From Tenacibaculum sp. MAR_2009_124 (lineage in GTDB: Bacteria; Bacteroidota; Bacteroidia; Flavobacteriales; Flavobacteriaceae), in NCBI RefSeq assembly GCF_900105455.1, contig NZ_FNSF01000001.1, forward strand, positions 315,001 to 379,000: 64,000 nt of DNA, in the 5' to 3' direction. Made by a program: the position numbers and the translations under genes. The notes beneath the pieces were generated by a model. It made no database searches and had not been told where the DNA came from. It saw only the letters and a list, made by a program, of their open reading frames with translations. This document shows positions 1-8,253 of the stretch, piece by piece (the first letter of the stretch is position 1; every line of letters begins with the position of its first letter).

Positions 1-92
1 ACGATGGACCTCTTAAACGAGTTATCGTTCAAAATGGAAGGCTCTGCAATGAGCAGTCTTCCTCTTTCTGGTTTAAGAATACTTGCTGGCAT
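1..92 (-). CDS. YqgE/AlgH family protein, N-terminal part (cut by window edge)
   Basis: The minus strand from position 92 reads MPASILKPERGRLLIAEPSI and continues with LNDNSFKRSIV to the window edge. The pattern K-P-x-x-G-x-L-L-I-A-E-P-x-x-x-x-x-x-F-x-R-S is the characteristic N-terminus of the YqgE/AlgH (UPF0301) family, small cytoplasmic proteins of about 185 residues with no firmly assigned biochemical role. Only 30 codons are visible, so nothing can be said about integrity. The start is the ATG at 92. The gene lies downstream of the two-component pair on the same strand, with a 73-nt gap and no obvious terminator between them. The family call rests on the N-terminal motif only. Confidence 0.72.
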   Translation of the reverse strand, partial: MPASILKPERGRLLIAEPSILNDNSFKRSI

Positions 93-165
93 GAAATTTT
101 TATTTAAAATACCAAGATAAGTAAAAATTAATAAAACTTTAACATAAAAGGTGTAATATATTCAG

Positions 166-915
166 TTAAATGCGTTGCAAAGCTTCAATAACTTCGTTTT
201 TCTTTCTTACAGAAACGGGAATCGATTGATTGTTTTGAAGAACAATATATCCGCCGTCTGACTTTATGAATTCTTTAACAAACTGTAAGTTAATAAGATG
301 GCTCTGATGAACACGTAAGAAGTTATATTCCTTTAGAATGTCGGAGAAGTATTTCAAGGTCTTTCCGACTAAAATTTTCTTAGTATCATTCATGAAAAAT
401 TCAGTATAATTATTGTCTGATTTACAGTGCATAATATCATCTAAATTCACCACAATTATCTTATCAGAGGAATTAAGTGATATTTTTTTGGGTCTTTGGT
501 TGGGGTAAGAAATAGAATCTTGAAGTACCGATAATTGTTCTTTATTCGGAGATATTTGTGATTTCGCTTTTTTAATGGCATTACTCAAGTCTTCCGATGA
601 ATAAGGTTTTAAAATGTAATCAATAGCTGCAAATTTAAAAGCTTTGATAGCGTATTCATCACTTGCCGTAACAAAAATAATTTTTGAAGATAGATTAGGA
701 TGAATTTCTAGCACATCAAAACCAGTACCATCTCCAAGCATAATATCAAGAAAAAGAATATCTGGTTCTTGTTGCCTCAATAACTTAGAAGCTTCAACAA
801 CACTTTTGCCTTTAGCTATAATTTCAATTTCGGGATGATTAATGGAGAGATCATTTTCTAACATTTCCAAAGCTGGTGAATAATCGTCAACAAGAATAGC
901 GGTTAAATTTTTCAT
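166..915 (-). CDS. LytTR-family response regulator
   Basis: A 249-residue cytoplasmic response regulator. The receiver domain covers about residues 4-120: acidic pair D10/D11, phosphoacceptor D57 in the stretch LFLDIMLGDGTG, T83 and K103 (LKP) complete the active site. A LytTR DNA-binding domain follows from about residue 145 to the C-terminus (SDNNYTEFF, VHQSHLINL, SIPVSVRKK). Such regulators are phosphorylated by LytS-type histidine kinases and act as transcription factors. It lies 37 nt downstream of just such a kinase on the same strand, so the two form an operon and almost certainly a cognate pair. The target genes cannot be read from the sequence. Confidence 0.93.
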   Translation of the reverse strand: MKNLTAILVDDYSPALEMLENDLSINHPEIEIIAKGKSVVEASKLLRQQEPDILFLDIMLGDGTGFDVLEIHPNLSSKIIFVTASDEYAIKAFKFAAIDYILKPYSSEDLSNAIKKAKSQISPNKEQLSVLQDSISYPNQRPKKISLNSSDKIIVVNLDDIMHCKSDNNYTEFFMNDTKKILVGKTLKYFSDILKEYNFLRVHQSHLINLQFVKEFIKSDGGYIVLQNNQSIPVSVRKKNEVIEALQRI

Positions 916-952
916 TTGTTTGTTTTTTATTGGTGCACTACAAATACCTTTT

Positions 953-3001
953 TTAAAAATCCGTTTTTAGCGGTATTTTAAACCAAACTTTAGTTCCCAG
1001 TATTTCTTGGTTTTCTTTTAATTCTGTAAAATTAATAGAAGTTTCTGAACCCAGGTTTTTAATTCTCTCTTTTGTTACTTTCAAAGCTAAAGAAGCATGC
1101 TCTTTTTTATTTTTTGCTTTTTGAGAATGGAATATACCAATACCATTATCAATAATTTCACAATGAAGAAAGTTTTTATAGTCGAAAAAATTAATAGTTA
1201 GTTTTCCGTCTTTTATGGATTTAATACCATGCTTAATGCTATTTTCCACAAATGGTTGAACTAGCATAGGCGGAATCATAATTTCTTCGGTATCTAATGA
1301 TAATTTTGTGTTTATTGTATAGGTGAATGAATCATGACTCATTTGTTGTTCAAGGCAAACATAGTTATCTAAAGTTTGAATTTCCTCTGCCAAGCTGATA
1401 TCATCTTTTCGTGAAGTATTTAGTACAGATCGTAAGAGACTTGAAAATTTAGAAATGGTACTATTTAAATCATCAACCTTTCCCGCATTTCCTAAAGCTT
1501 TAATCCCATTTAAAACATTGAATACAAAATGAGGGTTCATTTGTAATTGTAAGGCTTTTTGCTCTAAAGTCAATAGATGATTTTCTATTTGTAATTGCTT
1601 GATTTTTTCTTCATTTTTACCTTGAAGTTTTTTTACATAAAGAAAAATAAAGAATCCTATAATTGCTAAAAGAAAAACTCCAACAGACCATTTAAACCAT
1701 AATTTTTGATAAAAAGGTTTGTCAATATAAAATTGAAAATGGATGGGGGTACTTTCTTGTTGATTACTTACTTTCGATTGCACACTAAAGGTGTATTCAC
1801 CAGCACTTAAATTAGCTAAGTTGACAGAGCTTTTATTTGACCAAGGACTATAATCTCCATTAAGTTTATATCGATAAACAATGTTTTTTGGATTATTAAT
1901 GTCGATGGCTTTATATGAAAAAGCAAGATGATTTTTATGTGAAGGTAACTCAAAAACTTTATCATATCCATTAAAGCTAATACTATCGATGGGTTGGTGT
2001 AATACCTCAATGTTTTCGAAGGAAATTGAAGGCGTAAAGCTTTTTCCATGAATGGTATCTTTAAATTTAAAAATTCCATTATATAAAGTAGCCACCCAAA
2101 CATTACGTTGGGAATCTTCAAATATGTCTGTAATAGCGTTCGTTTTAAATGTATTGTATTTGTTTATTTTTCTGTTGAATGTAAAATTATTATTCAAAAC
2201 TTCAATACCATCACTAGGAGAAAAAGCCCAGTATTGATTCCCAATTTTTCTAATTCCTTTGATGTTGTTGGTAGAAATAGAAACGGTAGAAACTTTTTCA
2301 TTATGAACTATTTTGATACCACTATTTAAGGTACTGGCTACTATTTTGTTTTTCAGGAGTAATAGTGAAGTGAAATTGCCTGATTCAATTTTATCGATTG
2401 ATTTTGGATTTCTTAAATAATCGATTTTCCAAAGGGCCTTATTAGTGGCTACCCAGTAGTTTTTTCCATCAAATTGTATATCGTTTACTTGATTTAAATC
2501 TATTTGAAAATTAGTTCTTAAAGGAGCTAAAAAGCCTTTTGCAAGCCGATAAACACCTTTGCTAGTTCCAATAAACACGGTTTTTTCTATAGGAGTAATA
2601 CAGAATATTTCTTTGTTTTCTACGAATTTGAAAGAGTTGTTTCTTCTAATAGAAAACGAGCTAGGGCTTCCAATAAAAAGACTATCGTTATTATTGGATA
2701 GCGCACTAATATAATTGGCCGAGATTCCATTTTTTTTGGTAAAGTTTTTAAAATCACTTCCATCAAATCGTGTTAAACCTTTGTTAGACCCAAACCATAG
2801 GTAACCTAGTTTGTCTTGAATAATGCAAGTAATTCTATTACTTAATAAGCCTTCTTTTTCTGTATAATTCGTATAGGAGTTAAATCGATTTCCATTTGGA
2901 TTCGAATCGAAATAAGCATTTGAGTAGCTATTTTGTTGAGCAACTAGAAAGTTAGTACTTAAAATAAATAATAAAAAAATAATTCTGTCTACAAGCTTCA
3001 T
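953..3001 (-). CDS. Two-component regulator propeller sensor histidine kinase (LytS type)
   Basis: A 682-residue membrane sensor. It has an N-terminal signal peptide (about 1-21), then a periplasmic beta-propeller built from reg_prop repeats (for example LGYLWFGSNKGLTRFDG and NVWVATLYNGIFKF) to about residue 315, then a Y_Y_Y-type beta-sandwich (YRYKLNGDYSPWS, LSAGEYTFSVQS). One transmembrane helix lies near residues 436-456, followed by a short coiled coil and a His_kinase (LytS) module. The predicted phosphoacceptor is H491 in QMNPHFVFN; the N box is PFVENSIKHG near 586 and the G box DNGIG near 618. It lacks the C-terminal HTH of hybrid systems and instead hands phosphate to the separate LytTR regulator just downstream. 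The ligand is not evident. Confidence 0.92.
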   Translation of the reverse strand: MKLVDRIIFLLFILSTNFLVAQQNSYSNAYFDSNPNGNRFNSYTNYTEKEGLLSNRITCIIQDKLGYLWFGSNKGLTRFDGSDFKNFTKKNGISANYISALSNNNDSLFIGSPSSFSIRRNNSFKFVENKEIFCITPIEKTVFIGTSKGVYRLAKGFLAPLRTNFQIDLNQVNDIQFDGKNYWVATNKALWKIDYLRNPKSIDKIESGNFTSLLLLKNKIVASTLNSGIKIVHNEKVSTVSISTNNIKGIRKIGNQYWAFSPSDGIEVLNNNFTFNRKINKYNTFKTNAITDIFEDSQRNVWVATLYNGIFKFKDTIHGKSFTPSISFENIEVLHQPIDSISFNGYDKVFELPSHKNHLAFSYKAIDINNPKNIVYRYKLNGDYSPWSNKSSVNLANLSAGEYTFSVQSKVSNQQESTPIHFQFYIDKPFYQKLWFKWSVGVFLLAIIGFFIFLYVKKLQGKNEEKIKQLQIENHLLTLEQKALQLQMNPHFVFNVLNGIKALGNAGKVDDLNSTISKFSSLLRSVLNTSRKDDISLAEEIQTLDNYVCLEQQMSHDSFTYTINTKLSLDTEEIMIPPMLVQPFVENSIKHGIKSIKDGKLTINFFDYKNFLHCEIIDNGIGIFHSQKAKNKKEHASLALKVTKERIKNLGSETSINFTELKENQEILGTKVWFKIPLKTDF

Positions 3002-3168
3002 AAAGCAAACTTACTTAAATTCAAAAAGAAAACCGCCATTATTAATTTATCCAAAGTCTAAATAGAATTTTATAAAACCTCTTTAAACCTCATACTATTG
3101 AACTTTGAACAATTTTAATAATAGCGGAAACAACTATTAATCCGTTAACTATTTCATAGCAATTCAAC

Positions 3169-4257
3169 TTATTTCATAGCATATAAACGTTTGTTTGAGG
3201 TATCTGGCTTCACATGTTCTAAATCGCCATAAGGTTTAATAATGGGTTTCAAAACACATAATACAGTTGAGAGTCCTTTAATAGTTAACTGGTCATCTTT
3301 AAGCTGCCATTTCCATCTGAATTTTTCAATAGGAATATTCAATTCTTTTACTTTTTTAGACAAGTCTTCGTCATTTGCAATTAAATCCATAATCTCTTCT
3401 TGCATAGTAAAATATGGCATCTCTTCATCAGAATTTACATAGTTGAATGTGAATTCAATTGGTACGTTGTATTTAACGGTATAGGGTTCACCAACATATC
3501 GTTCTCTTTCATTTGTTAAAGCTGAAAACCATTCAATTTCTTTTTCATTAGGATATTTACGAGCTATTTCTTTTGATAGGTCTACTTTACCTGGAGAATT
3601 TGCAGTAGGGTAGAAAACATAGTGGGGTTTTGCTAAATAATGGTCGGTAAATTCACCTCCGAATACTGTAAAATAGGGAGAAGCTAAAACTTGAGGTGTT
3701 TTATTAGTTTCAAAAGTCCTTTTCAAGTTCGAAATTAAACCTGTCATTTTGGAGATTCCATTTCCATGAAAGATAATTTTTGAAGTTTCGTTTAACACAT
3801 TTTTTAAAGCTGGGATTTCTCCATTTTCTATAGTTTCCTTTAAAGCTTGTTTATTCAATTTTTGACCGTTTACAGTCGTTTCTAAATCTAATCCTAGCTG
3901 CGGTATATTATTGTTAACAATGTGAATTTCGCCATAAGGATATTCAGAAGCATTAGAGTTTAACCATTCAATGATTTCTTCGATAGAGTAAGCACCTTCA
4001 ACAATTTGATATTCCTTATTCGCAAAATATGAAATGGCGGTGGTATAGAAACTAGCTTCGTTTTTATCGTAACCTGTTACAAAAACCACCGGCTTTCTGG
4101 TTGTTTCTTTATCTGAAACTAGATTATTTAGTGCTGATTTATTTTTTTTATTTTGCAAAATTTCGCTTGCTGTTTTTCCTTTTTTACAGCCAATAAAATT
4201 ACCTGTAAGTACTAACAATCCCATTGTTATCACTATTGTTTTAAATCTTCTTTTCAT
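3169..4257 (-). CDS. Secreted lipoprotein of unknown function
   Basis: A 362-residue lipoprotein. The signal peptide ends in a lipobox (LTGNFIGC, lipidation Cys near residue 24), so the mature protein is probably attached to the outer membrane or cell surface. The ATG at 4257 is chosen over a TTG 24 nt upstream because it gives a clean signal peptide and puts a conserved upstream module exactly 26 nt before the start, as at the gene starting at 10879. The body begins with an alternating strand/helix region (VVFVTGYDKNE, EIHIVNNNI, KIIFHGNGISK) that vaguely recalls caspase/CHAT-like folds, but no catalytic dyad is clear. I do not recognise a family. Single-gene transcription unit. Confidence 0.8.
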   Translation of the reverse strand: MKRRFKTIVITMGLLVLTGNFIGCKKGKTASEILQNKKNKSALNNLVSDKETTRKPVVFVTGYDKNEASFYTTAISYFANKEYQIVEGAYSIEEIIEWLNSNASEYPYGEIHIVNNNIPQLGLDLETTVNGQKLNKQALKETIENGEIPALKNVLNETSKIIFHGNGISKMTGLISNLKRTFETNKTPQVLASPYFTVFGGEFTDHYLAKPHYVFYPTANSPGKVDLSKEIARKYPNEKEIEWFSALTNERERYVGEPYTVKYNVPIEFTFNYVNSDEEMPYFTMQEEIMDLIANDEDLSKKVKELNIPIEKFRWKWQLKDDQLTIKGLSTVLCVLKPIIKPYGDLEHVKPDTSNKRLYAMK

Positions 4258-4283
4258 GTGTTTGTATTTATTATTTTTCAATT

Positions 4284-4361
4284 GTCACATGTAACCTTTG
4301 ATATTTAAAATAATTATTATGTTATGTGCCACTAATTATTTTTGAATATGTCGGTTTCATT
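4284..4361 (-). promoter_or_regulatory. Conserved upstream module, copy A
   Basis: Three blocks also occur at 10906-10977: GTCACATGTAACCTTTGAT (4284-4302, identical over 19 nt in the other copy), AATTATTTTT (4334-4343) and ATGTCGGTTTCATT (4348-4361). Read in the direction of the gene, the order is AATGAAACCGACAT, AAAAATAATT, then ATCAAAGGTTACATGTGAC, ending 26 nt before the ATG at 4257. The inner GTTACATGTGAC is nearly palindromic. I infer a shared promoter with operator or activator sites; the regulator is not identified. Confidence 0.7.
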
Positions 4362-4417
4362 TTTTATAATTTTATTGAAACATTTTCAACTACCATTTAA
4401 GGGTGTTTCCATTCATG

Positions 4418-4633
4418 TTAGTGTTTCAAGGTTACTATTACGTTTTTATAGGTTTCAAAAGTTATAGGAAGGTTGTTAAGTATTTTTTTTAGATTTCTAT
4501 CTAACAACCAAACTCCATCGCTTTCTTTTTCGGTTTTAGCAACTTTCCCACTAGCATCAATATGTAACTTAATTTGTGCATACTTTTTTAAATACATTTC
4601 TATAAGCATTGAATAGTAAGTCTCTAGTTTCAT
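4418..4633 (-). CDS. Small hypothetical protein
   Basis: A 71-residue ORF from an ATG at 4633. It has no signal peptide or membrane segment. The sequence mixes charged residues with short hydrophobic strands (QIKLHIDASGKVA, GVWLLDRNLKKIL) and ends KNVIVTLKH. I recognise no domain. It stands alone between the conserved module upstream of the lipoprotein gene and a pair of 21-bp direct repeats. Codon use looks like its neighbours. It could be a real small gene or a chance ORF; the repeats in the promoter region favour it being expressed. Confidence 0.5.
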   Translation of the reverse strand: MKLETYYSMLIEMYLKKYAQIKLHIDASGKVAKTEKESDGVWLLDRNLKKILNNLPITFETYKNVIVTLKH

Positions 4634-4679
4634 TTTTCTTTGTTTTACACTTCAAAATTACAGGAGAATTAAAGTAGTA

Positions 4680-4721
4680 TTTGGACAGAATTAGAATTCG
4701 TTTGGATTAAATTAGAATTCG
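4680..4721. repeat. Two tandem 21-bp direct repeats in a divergent intergenic region
   Basis: Positions 4680-4700 and 4701-4721 are adjacent copies of a 21-bp unit that match at 18 of 21 bases. Each begins TTTGGA and ends AATTAGAATTCG. The 21-bp period equals two helical turns, which would put two bound protein copies on the same DNA face. They lie between the small ORF at 4633 (minus) and the gene at 4851 (plus), so they are a candidate operator. Confidence 0.6.
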
Positions 4722-4850
4722 TTAAAAGAAATAGAAAAGTAATGCGTCAGTGTTAAAATCGGGCTGCTTTTTTGTGAAAAGAACTACTTTAGTAAAACAT
4801 TTTCATCTATATACTTTTAGAGGTTGAAGAGGTGGAGTAAAAAATTAATA

Positions 4851-5537
4851 ATGAAGACGGATTTAGAATATATTCAAGAAAACTATATTGAATTAAGCGA
4901 CTTGTTTGATACGTGTAATATTTCACGCGAGGAGTTTAATCAATTAGTAGAAAATAAGCTCGTACCAAAAAGCTCTTATGAAATAAAAACCAAGCATGTG
5001 ATAACATCTTCCTTAGGAGATGAGATTGTGGTGGAGGATGTAAAGAAATACTACCCGAAAAACACTGTTGATTTGGTTGATAAAAACAGAAAACTAAATA
5101 ATCCTCAAGAATTTAAGAAAGTGTTTAAAAAAGAGTTTCTAAATACTTTTATGAATAATAAGGATCATAATTTTGCTTATGATGGAATTGTAAATAAAGA
5201 GGGAAGTATTGATCTTGAGAAATTAGAAAATGCATTTGAAATAGAATGGCAATATTATCTTCAAGGAATCTATGGGATTTGTACATTAAATAATAATGCA
5301 AAGGAAATAGCAAGTAAAGAAATAGCCGTTAAGAAGTTAATTGATTTTATTAATCTCCATGGAGAAACTATTTTAAATGATGGACTTAAAGAGGAGTTAA
5401 AAGGGTTAAATAATGATTTTAATTCGATATCTAATGTATTTGCTCCTTACCAACGGGAAGCAAGTAGTAGAGGTAAATACTTAGATAAAATGCTTGAAAT
5501 AAATTCACTGAGTCATTTGAAAAAGAAATATGAGTAA
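4851..5537 (+). CDS. DUF6058-like protein
   Basis: A 228-residue soluble protein. The start is the ATG at 4851 (MKTDLEYIQENY); an upstream in-frame TTG adds an unlikely nine residues. The N-terminus resembles a helix-turn-helix-like segment (LSDLFDTCNISREEFNQLVE, then NKLVPKSSYEI), which is how I remember the DUF6058 family, some of whose members occur near natural product genes. The remainder is helical and charged with no catalytic motif I can name. It is followed after 3 nt by a dihydrofolate-reductase-like gene, so the two are probably cotranscribed. The family name comes from memory of the N-terminal pattern and should be treated as tentative. Confidence 0.6.
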   Translation: MKTDLEYIQENYIELSDLFDTCNISREEFNQLVENKLVPKSSYEIKTKHVITSSLGDEIVVEDVKKYYPKNTVDLVDKNRKLNNPQEFKKVFKKEFLNTFMNNKDHNFAYDGIVNKEGSIDLEKLENAFEIEWQYYLQGIYGICTLNNNAKEIASKEIAVKKLIDFINLHGETILNDGLKEELKGLNNDFNSISNVFAPYQREASSRGKYLDKMLEINSLSHLKKKYE

Positions 5538-5540
5538 ATC

Positions 5541-6086
5541 ATGAAAACTAAAAATAGTGTGTTTATAGCTACAAGTATTGATGGTTATATATCAGATAAG
5601 AATGGAAAAATAGATTGGCTAAATACAATCCCGAATCCATCGAACGATGATATGGGCTATAATGAGTTTATGATTGGAATTGATGCTTTGGTTATGGGAA
5701 GAAAAACGTTTGAAACGGTTTGTAGTTTTGATGTTGATTGGCCTTATGAAAAGCCAGTTTTTGTTTTATCTAATAGTTTGCAGGAAGTGGAGGAGGAGCT
5801 TAAGGATAAAGTGTTTTTGATTCATGGTTCTTTGAAAGAAGTCTTACATCAAATACGCAAAAAAGGATTTAAAAACTTATATATTGATGGAGGAGCAACG
5901 ATTCAAAGTTTTTTAAAAGAAGATTTGATTGATGAGTTTGTTATTACAACTATTCCCATATTATTAGGTGGAGGCACGTCTTTATTTTCTGAGTTACCTA
6001 AAAAAATGGAGTATGAATTAGTAAATACGAAGCAATACTTAAATGCCATTTCACAAAATCGTTTTAGAAGAAAAAGAATAAATTAA
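5541..6086 (+). CDS. Dihydrofolate reductase family protein (RibD C-terminal-like)
   Basis: A 181-residue protein with the RibD_C/DHFR-like fold. Family features are the N-terminal VFIATSIDGYISDKNGKIDWL, the central VMGRKTFETV, the FVLSNSL strand, the glycine-rich LYIDGGATIQSFL and the closing TTIPILLGGGTSLF. These proteins bind NADPH and are usually annotated as deaminase/reductases, but most stand-alone members have no proven substrate. True DHFR or riboflavin reductase activity is not implied. It starts 3 nt after the DUF6058-like gene and ends 29 nt before a PLP enzyme gene on the same strand. Confidence 0.9.
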   Translation: MKTKNSVFIATSIDGYISDKNGKIDWLNTIPNPSNDDMGYNEFMIGIDALVMGRKTFETVCSFDVDWPYEKPVFVLSNSLQEVEEELKDKVFLIHGSLKEVLHQIRKKGFKNLYIDGGATIQSFLKEDLIDEFVITTIPILLGGGTSLFSELPKKMEYELVNTKQYLNAISQNRFRRKRIN

Positions 6087-6115
6087 GAATTATCTATCAT
6101 CAAATAAATAAAGTT

Positions 6116-7099
6116 ATGCTAGACAATAAATTTGAATTGGGGTTTTTCCCAACTCCATTGCAAAATTTGAAGAATCTTTCTGAAAAGTTTGAAAACTATA
6201 GCATCTATATAAAAAGAGATGATCATACAGGATTGGCGTCTGGAGGAAACAAAACGAGAAAATTAGAGTACTTGATTCAACAAGCAATCGATGAAGGTTG
6301 TGATACGGTTATTACCGCAGGAGCGCAACAGTCAAATCATTGTAGACAAACTGCGGCAGCATGTAGCATTGCGGGCCTAGAATGTCATTTACTTTTAGGA
6401 GGACATAAACCAGATGTATTTGATGGTAATTTATTGTTGTCTTCTATTTTAGGAGCTACCATACATTTCACAGGTGACAATAGGAAAGGAGAAGATAAAG
6501 AGTTTTTGAAAGCAAAACTAGAAAGGGAAGGACGAAAGTGTTTTGTTATTCCTTATGGAGGATCCAATTTAACTGGTGCTTTAGGGTTCGTTAGTGCTGT
6601 AAAGGAGTTAAAAGAACAATTGGAGCAACAAAAGTTGAATATCGACTATGTTTTCTTTGCTTCGAGCTCTGGAGGAATGCAGGCTGGACTTACTTTGGGA
6701 AAAGAACTTTACGGTTTAAATACTGAATTGATACCTATAAACATTGATAAAGACGAAACAAACGGACTATCATTAGAAGAAGTTGTTTACGGTATTGTAA
6801 AAGAGGGAGAAGAGAAGCTTCAGGTAAATACCAATATACAGTTATCAGATATTTCTTTAAATAGAGCATATGACAAAGATGGGTATGGAGTGGTCACTGA
6901 AAAGGAGCGAAAAGCTATTAACGAATTGGCGAGAACTGAAGGGATTTTATTAGATCCAGTGTATACGGGAAGGGCTTTTTATGGAATGCTTGATGTTTTA
7001 AGACGGAAAAATATTCCAAAAGGAGCAAATGTCCTTTTCTGGAATACGGGCGGTTTACCAGCCGTTTTTAAATATGCTGAGGAGTTGAAGAGTAAATAG
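6116..7099 (+). CDS. D-cysteine desulfhydrase / ACC deaminase family PLP enzyme
   Basis: A 327-residue fold-type II PLP enzyme. The internal aldimine lysine lies in the motif SGGNKTRKLEYL near residues 44-55, followed by TVITAGAQQSNHCRQTAAAC, which binds the cofactor phosphate and substrate carboxylate. Further family blocks are VIPYGGSNLTGALG, FASSSGGMQAGL and the C-terminal LFWNTGGLPAVF. Members are D-cysteine desulfhydrases (giving pyruvate, ammonia and sulfide) or 1-aminocyclopropane-1-carboxylate deaminases. I cannot separate the two from sequence alone; flavobacterial homologues are generally annotated as D-cysteine desulfhydrase. Cytoplasmic. The downstream small membrane protein gene begins 9 nt after the stop. 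Confidence 0.88.
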   Translation: MLDNKFELGFFPTPLQNLKNLSEKFENYSIYIKRDDHTGLASGGNKTRKLEYLIQQAIDEGCDTVITAGAQQSNHCRQTAAACSIAGLECHLLLGGHKPDVFDGNLLLSSILGATIHFTGDNRKGEDKEFLKAKLEREGRKCFVIPYGGSNLTGALGFVSAVKELKEQLEQQKLNIDYVFFASSSGGMQAGLTLGKELYGLNTELIPINIDKDETNGLSLEEVVYGIVKEGEEKLQVNTNIQLSDISLNRAYDKDGYGVVTEKERKAINELARTEGILLDPVYTGRAFYGMLDVLRRKNIPKGANVLFWNTGGLPAVFKYAEELKSK

Positions 7100-7108
7100 A
7101 TAAAATTA

Positions 7109-7399
7109 ATGATTCCAACTAGTCAAGATTTTTATTTAGTTTATGGTTGTTATATCGTTACTTTCATATTAATATTGATTGGATATAGGTTTGGAAGAAA
7201 TAAAAAAGCGTATTTCTATCATTTAATGTTTTATCTTGTATATACCATATTAATGGTTTTTGTTTATATGGATAAAGATAATTTTGGAGGCGGAGCTTCT
7301 TTGGTAGTGCTGTTCTATTCAGGACTATGTATCGTTATACATTGGACTGTATTTTTTCTCATAGAAATTATTAAGGGTATTAGAACTCTTAAGTTTTAG
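7109..7399 (+). CDS. Small membrane protein, hypothetical
   Basis: A 96-residue protein with three predicted transmembrane helices: about residues 8-25 (YLVYGCYIVTFILILIGY), 36-53 (YHLMFYLVYTILMVFVYM) and 65-88 (VVLFYSGLCIVIHWTVFFLI). It has no recognisable domain. The gene follows the PLP enzyme by 9 nt and is probably in the same transcript. A promoter for the next gene follows after its stop, so it ends the operon. Confidence 0.65.
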   Translation: MIPTSQDFYLVYGCYIVTFILILIGYRFGRNKKAYFYHLMFYLVYTILMVFVYMDKDNFGGGASLVVLFYSGLCIVIHWTVFFLIEIIKGIRTLKF

Positions 7400-7445
7400 A
7401 CATTCTGTTTAGTTAAAAAGTTCATACTATACTTTTTGACCGTTA

Positions 7446-7476
7446 TTGCATGAATCAATTACTGTACTTAAGTTTG
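7446..7476 (+). promoter_or_regulatory. Bacteroidota-type promoter of the nitroreductase gene
   Basis: A TTG at 7446-7448 is followed after 20 nt by TAAGTTTG at 7469-7476. This matches the -33 TTG and -7 TAnnTTTG consensus of flavobacterial housekeeping promoters. It lies 34 nt before the start codon at 7511. Confidence 0.6.
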
Positions 7477-7510
7477 TAACTATAAAAAATATAGTATAAA
7501 ATAAATACCT

Positions 7511-8185
7511 ATGAGTATACCTAATATTTCAAAAGAAGATATTTTAAATGCATTTAATTACAGACATGCAACCAAAGAGTTTAACGCTGATAAAAAACTA
7601 AGTAAAGAAGACATTGATTTTATTCTTAAGATAGCGAACCTTTCACCAAGCTCTTTTGGATTTGAACCTTGGCATTTTATTGTGGTTCAAGATAAAGAAT
7701 TGAGAGAATTATTAAAACCTGTGGCTTGGGGAGCCCCTGTCAAATTAGATACAGCAAGTCATTTTGTATTGGGGTTAACAATGAAATCTCCTTTGACAAA
7801 ATGGGATTCAGATTATATCATGCACATGATGAAAGAGGTAAAGCAGTTTCCAGAAGATGTTGTGGAAATGTATTCAAAGTTTTATCGCGAATTTCAGCAA
7901 AGAGATTTTGATTTAGATACCGATAAGAAATTATTCGATTGGGCTTCAAAACAATGCTATATCGCATTAGGGAATATGATGACTGCTGCAGCTTTAAATG
8001 GTATTGATAGTTGTCCTATTGAAGGATTTCATCAAGAACAATCAGAGGCCTTATTACGCGATAAATTTGGAGTAGATATTGAGAAATATGGACTGTCATA
8101 CATGGTAGCTTTTGGATATAGAAAAGAAGATCCACCACGAGAAAAATCAAGAAGAAATATAGAAGAAATTGTAACCTGGAAGTAA
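7511..8185 (+). CDS. Nitroreductase family NAD(P)H-dependent oxidoreductase (NfsB-like)
   Basis: A 224-residue FMN-dependent oxidoreductase. The FMN phosphate-binding segment is FNYRHATKEFN near residues 15-25, followed by LKIANLSPSSFGFEPWHFIVV, then the helical core and DWASKQCYIALGNMMTAAAL. The closing motif CPIEGF with LSYMVAFGYRKEDPP is typical of the NfsB/DrgA branch that reduces nitroaromatics and quinones with NAD(P)H. Cytoplasmic, probably a homodimer. It has its own TTG-N20-TAAGTTTG promoter and ends at a strong hairpin shared with the convergent DUF1080 gene, so it is monocistronic. Confidence 0.9.
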   Translation: MSIPNISKEDILNAFNYRHATKEFNADKKLSKEDIDFILKIANLSPSSFGFEPWHFIVVQDKELRELLKPVAWGAPVKLDTASHFVLGLTMKSPLTKWDSDYIMHMMKEVKQFPEDVVEMYSKFYREFQQRDFDLDTDKKLFDWASKQCYIALGNMMTAAALNGIDSCPIEGFHQEQSEALLRDKFGVDIEKYGLSYMVAFGYRKEDPPREKSRRNIEEIVTWK

Positions 8186-8195
8186 CAGGTTAATA

Positions 8196-8231
8196 AAAAC
8201 CTCACAGATTTCAAAATCTGTGAGGTTTATT
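8196..8231. terminator. Bidirectional intrinsic terminator
   Basis: The arms AAACCTCACAGATTT and AAATCTGTGAGGTTT form a 15-bp stem. A T-rich run follows on the plus strand and an A-rich run precedes it. It lies between convergent genes ending at 8185 and 8254. Confidence 0.85.
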
Positions 8232-8253
8232 TTTTTGATATTCATGGCTTGGA

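Noticed and set aside
3151..3181. ATTTCATAGCA repeated at 3151-3161 and 3171-3181
   Set aside because: A short 11-bp repeat at the end of the lipoprotein gene; likely chance or minor slippage, with no link to any element.
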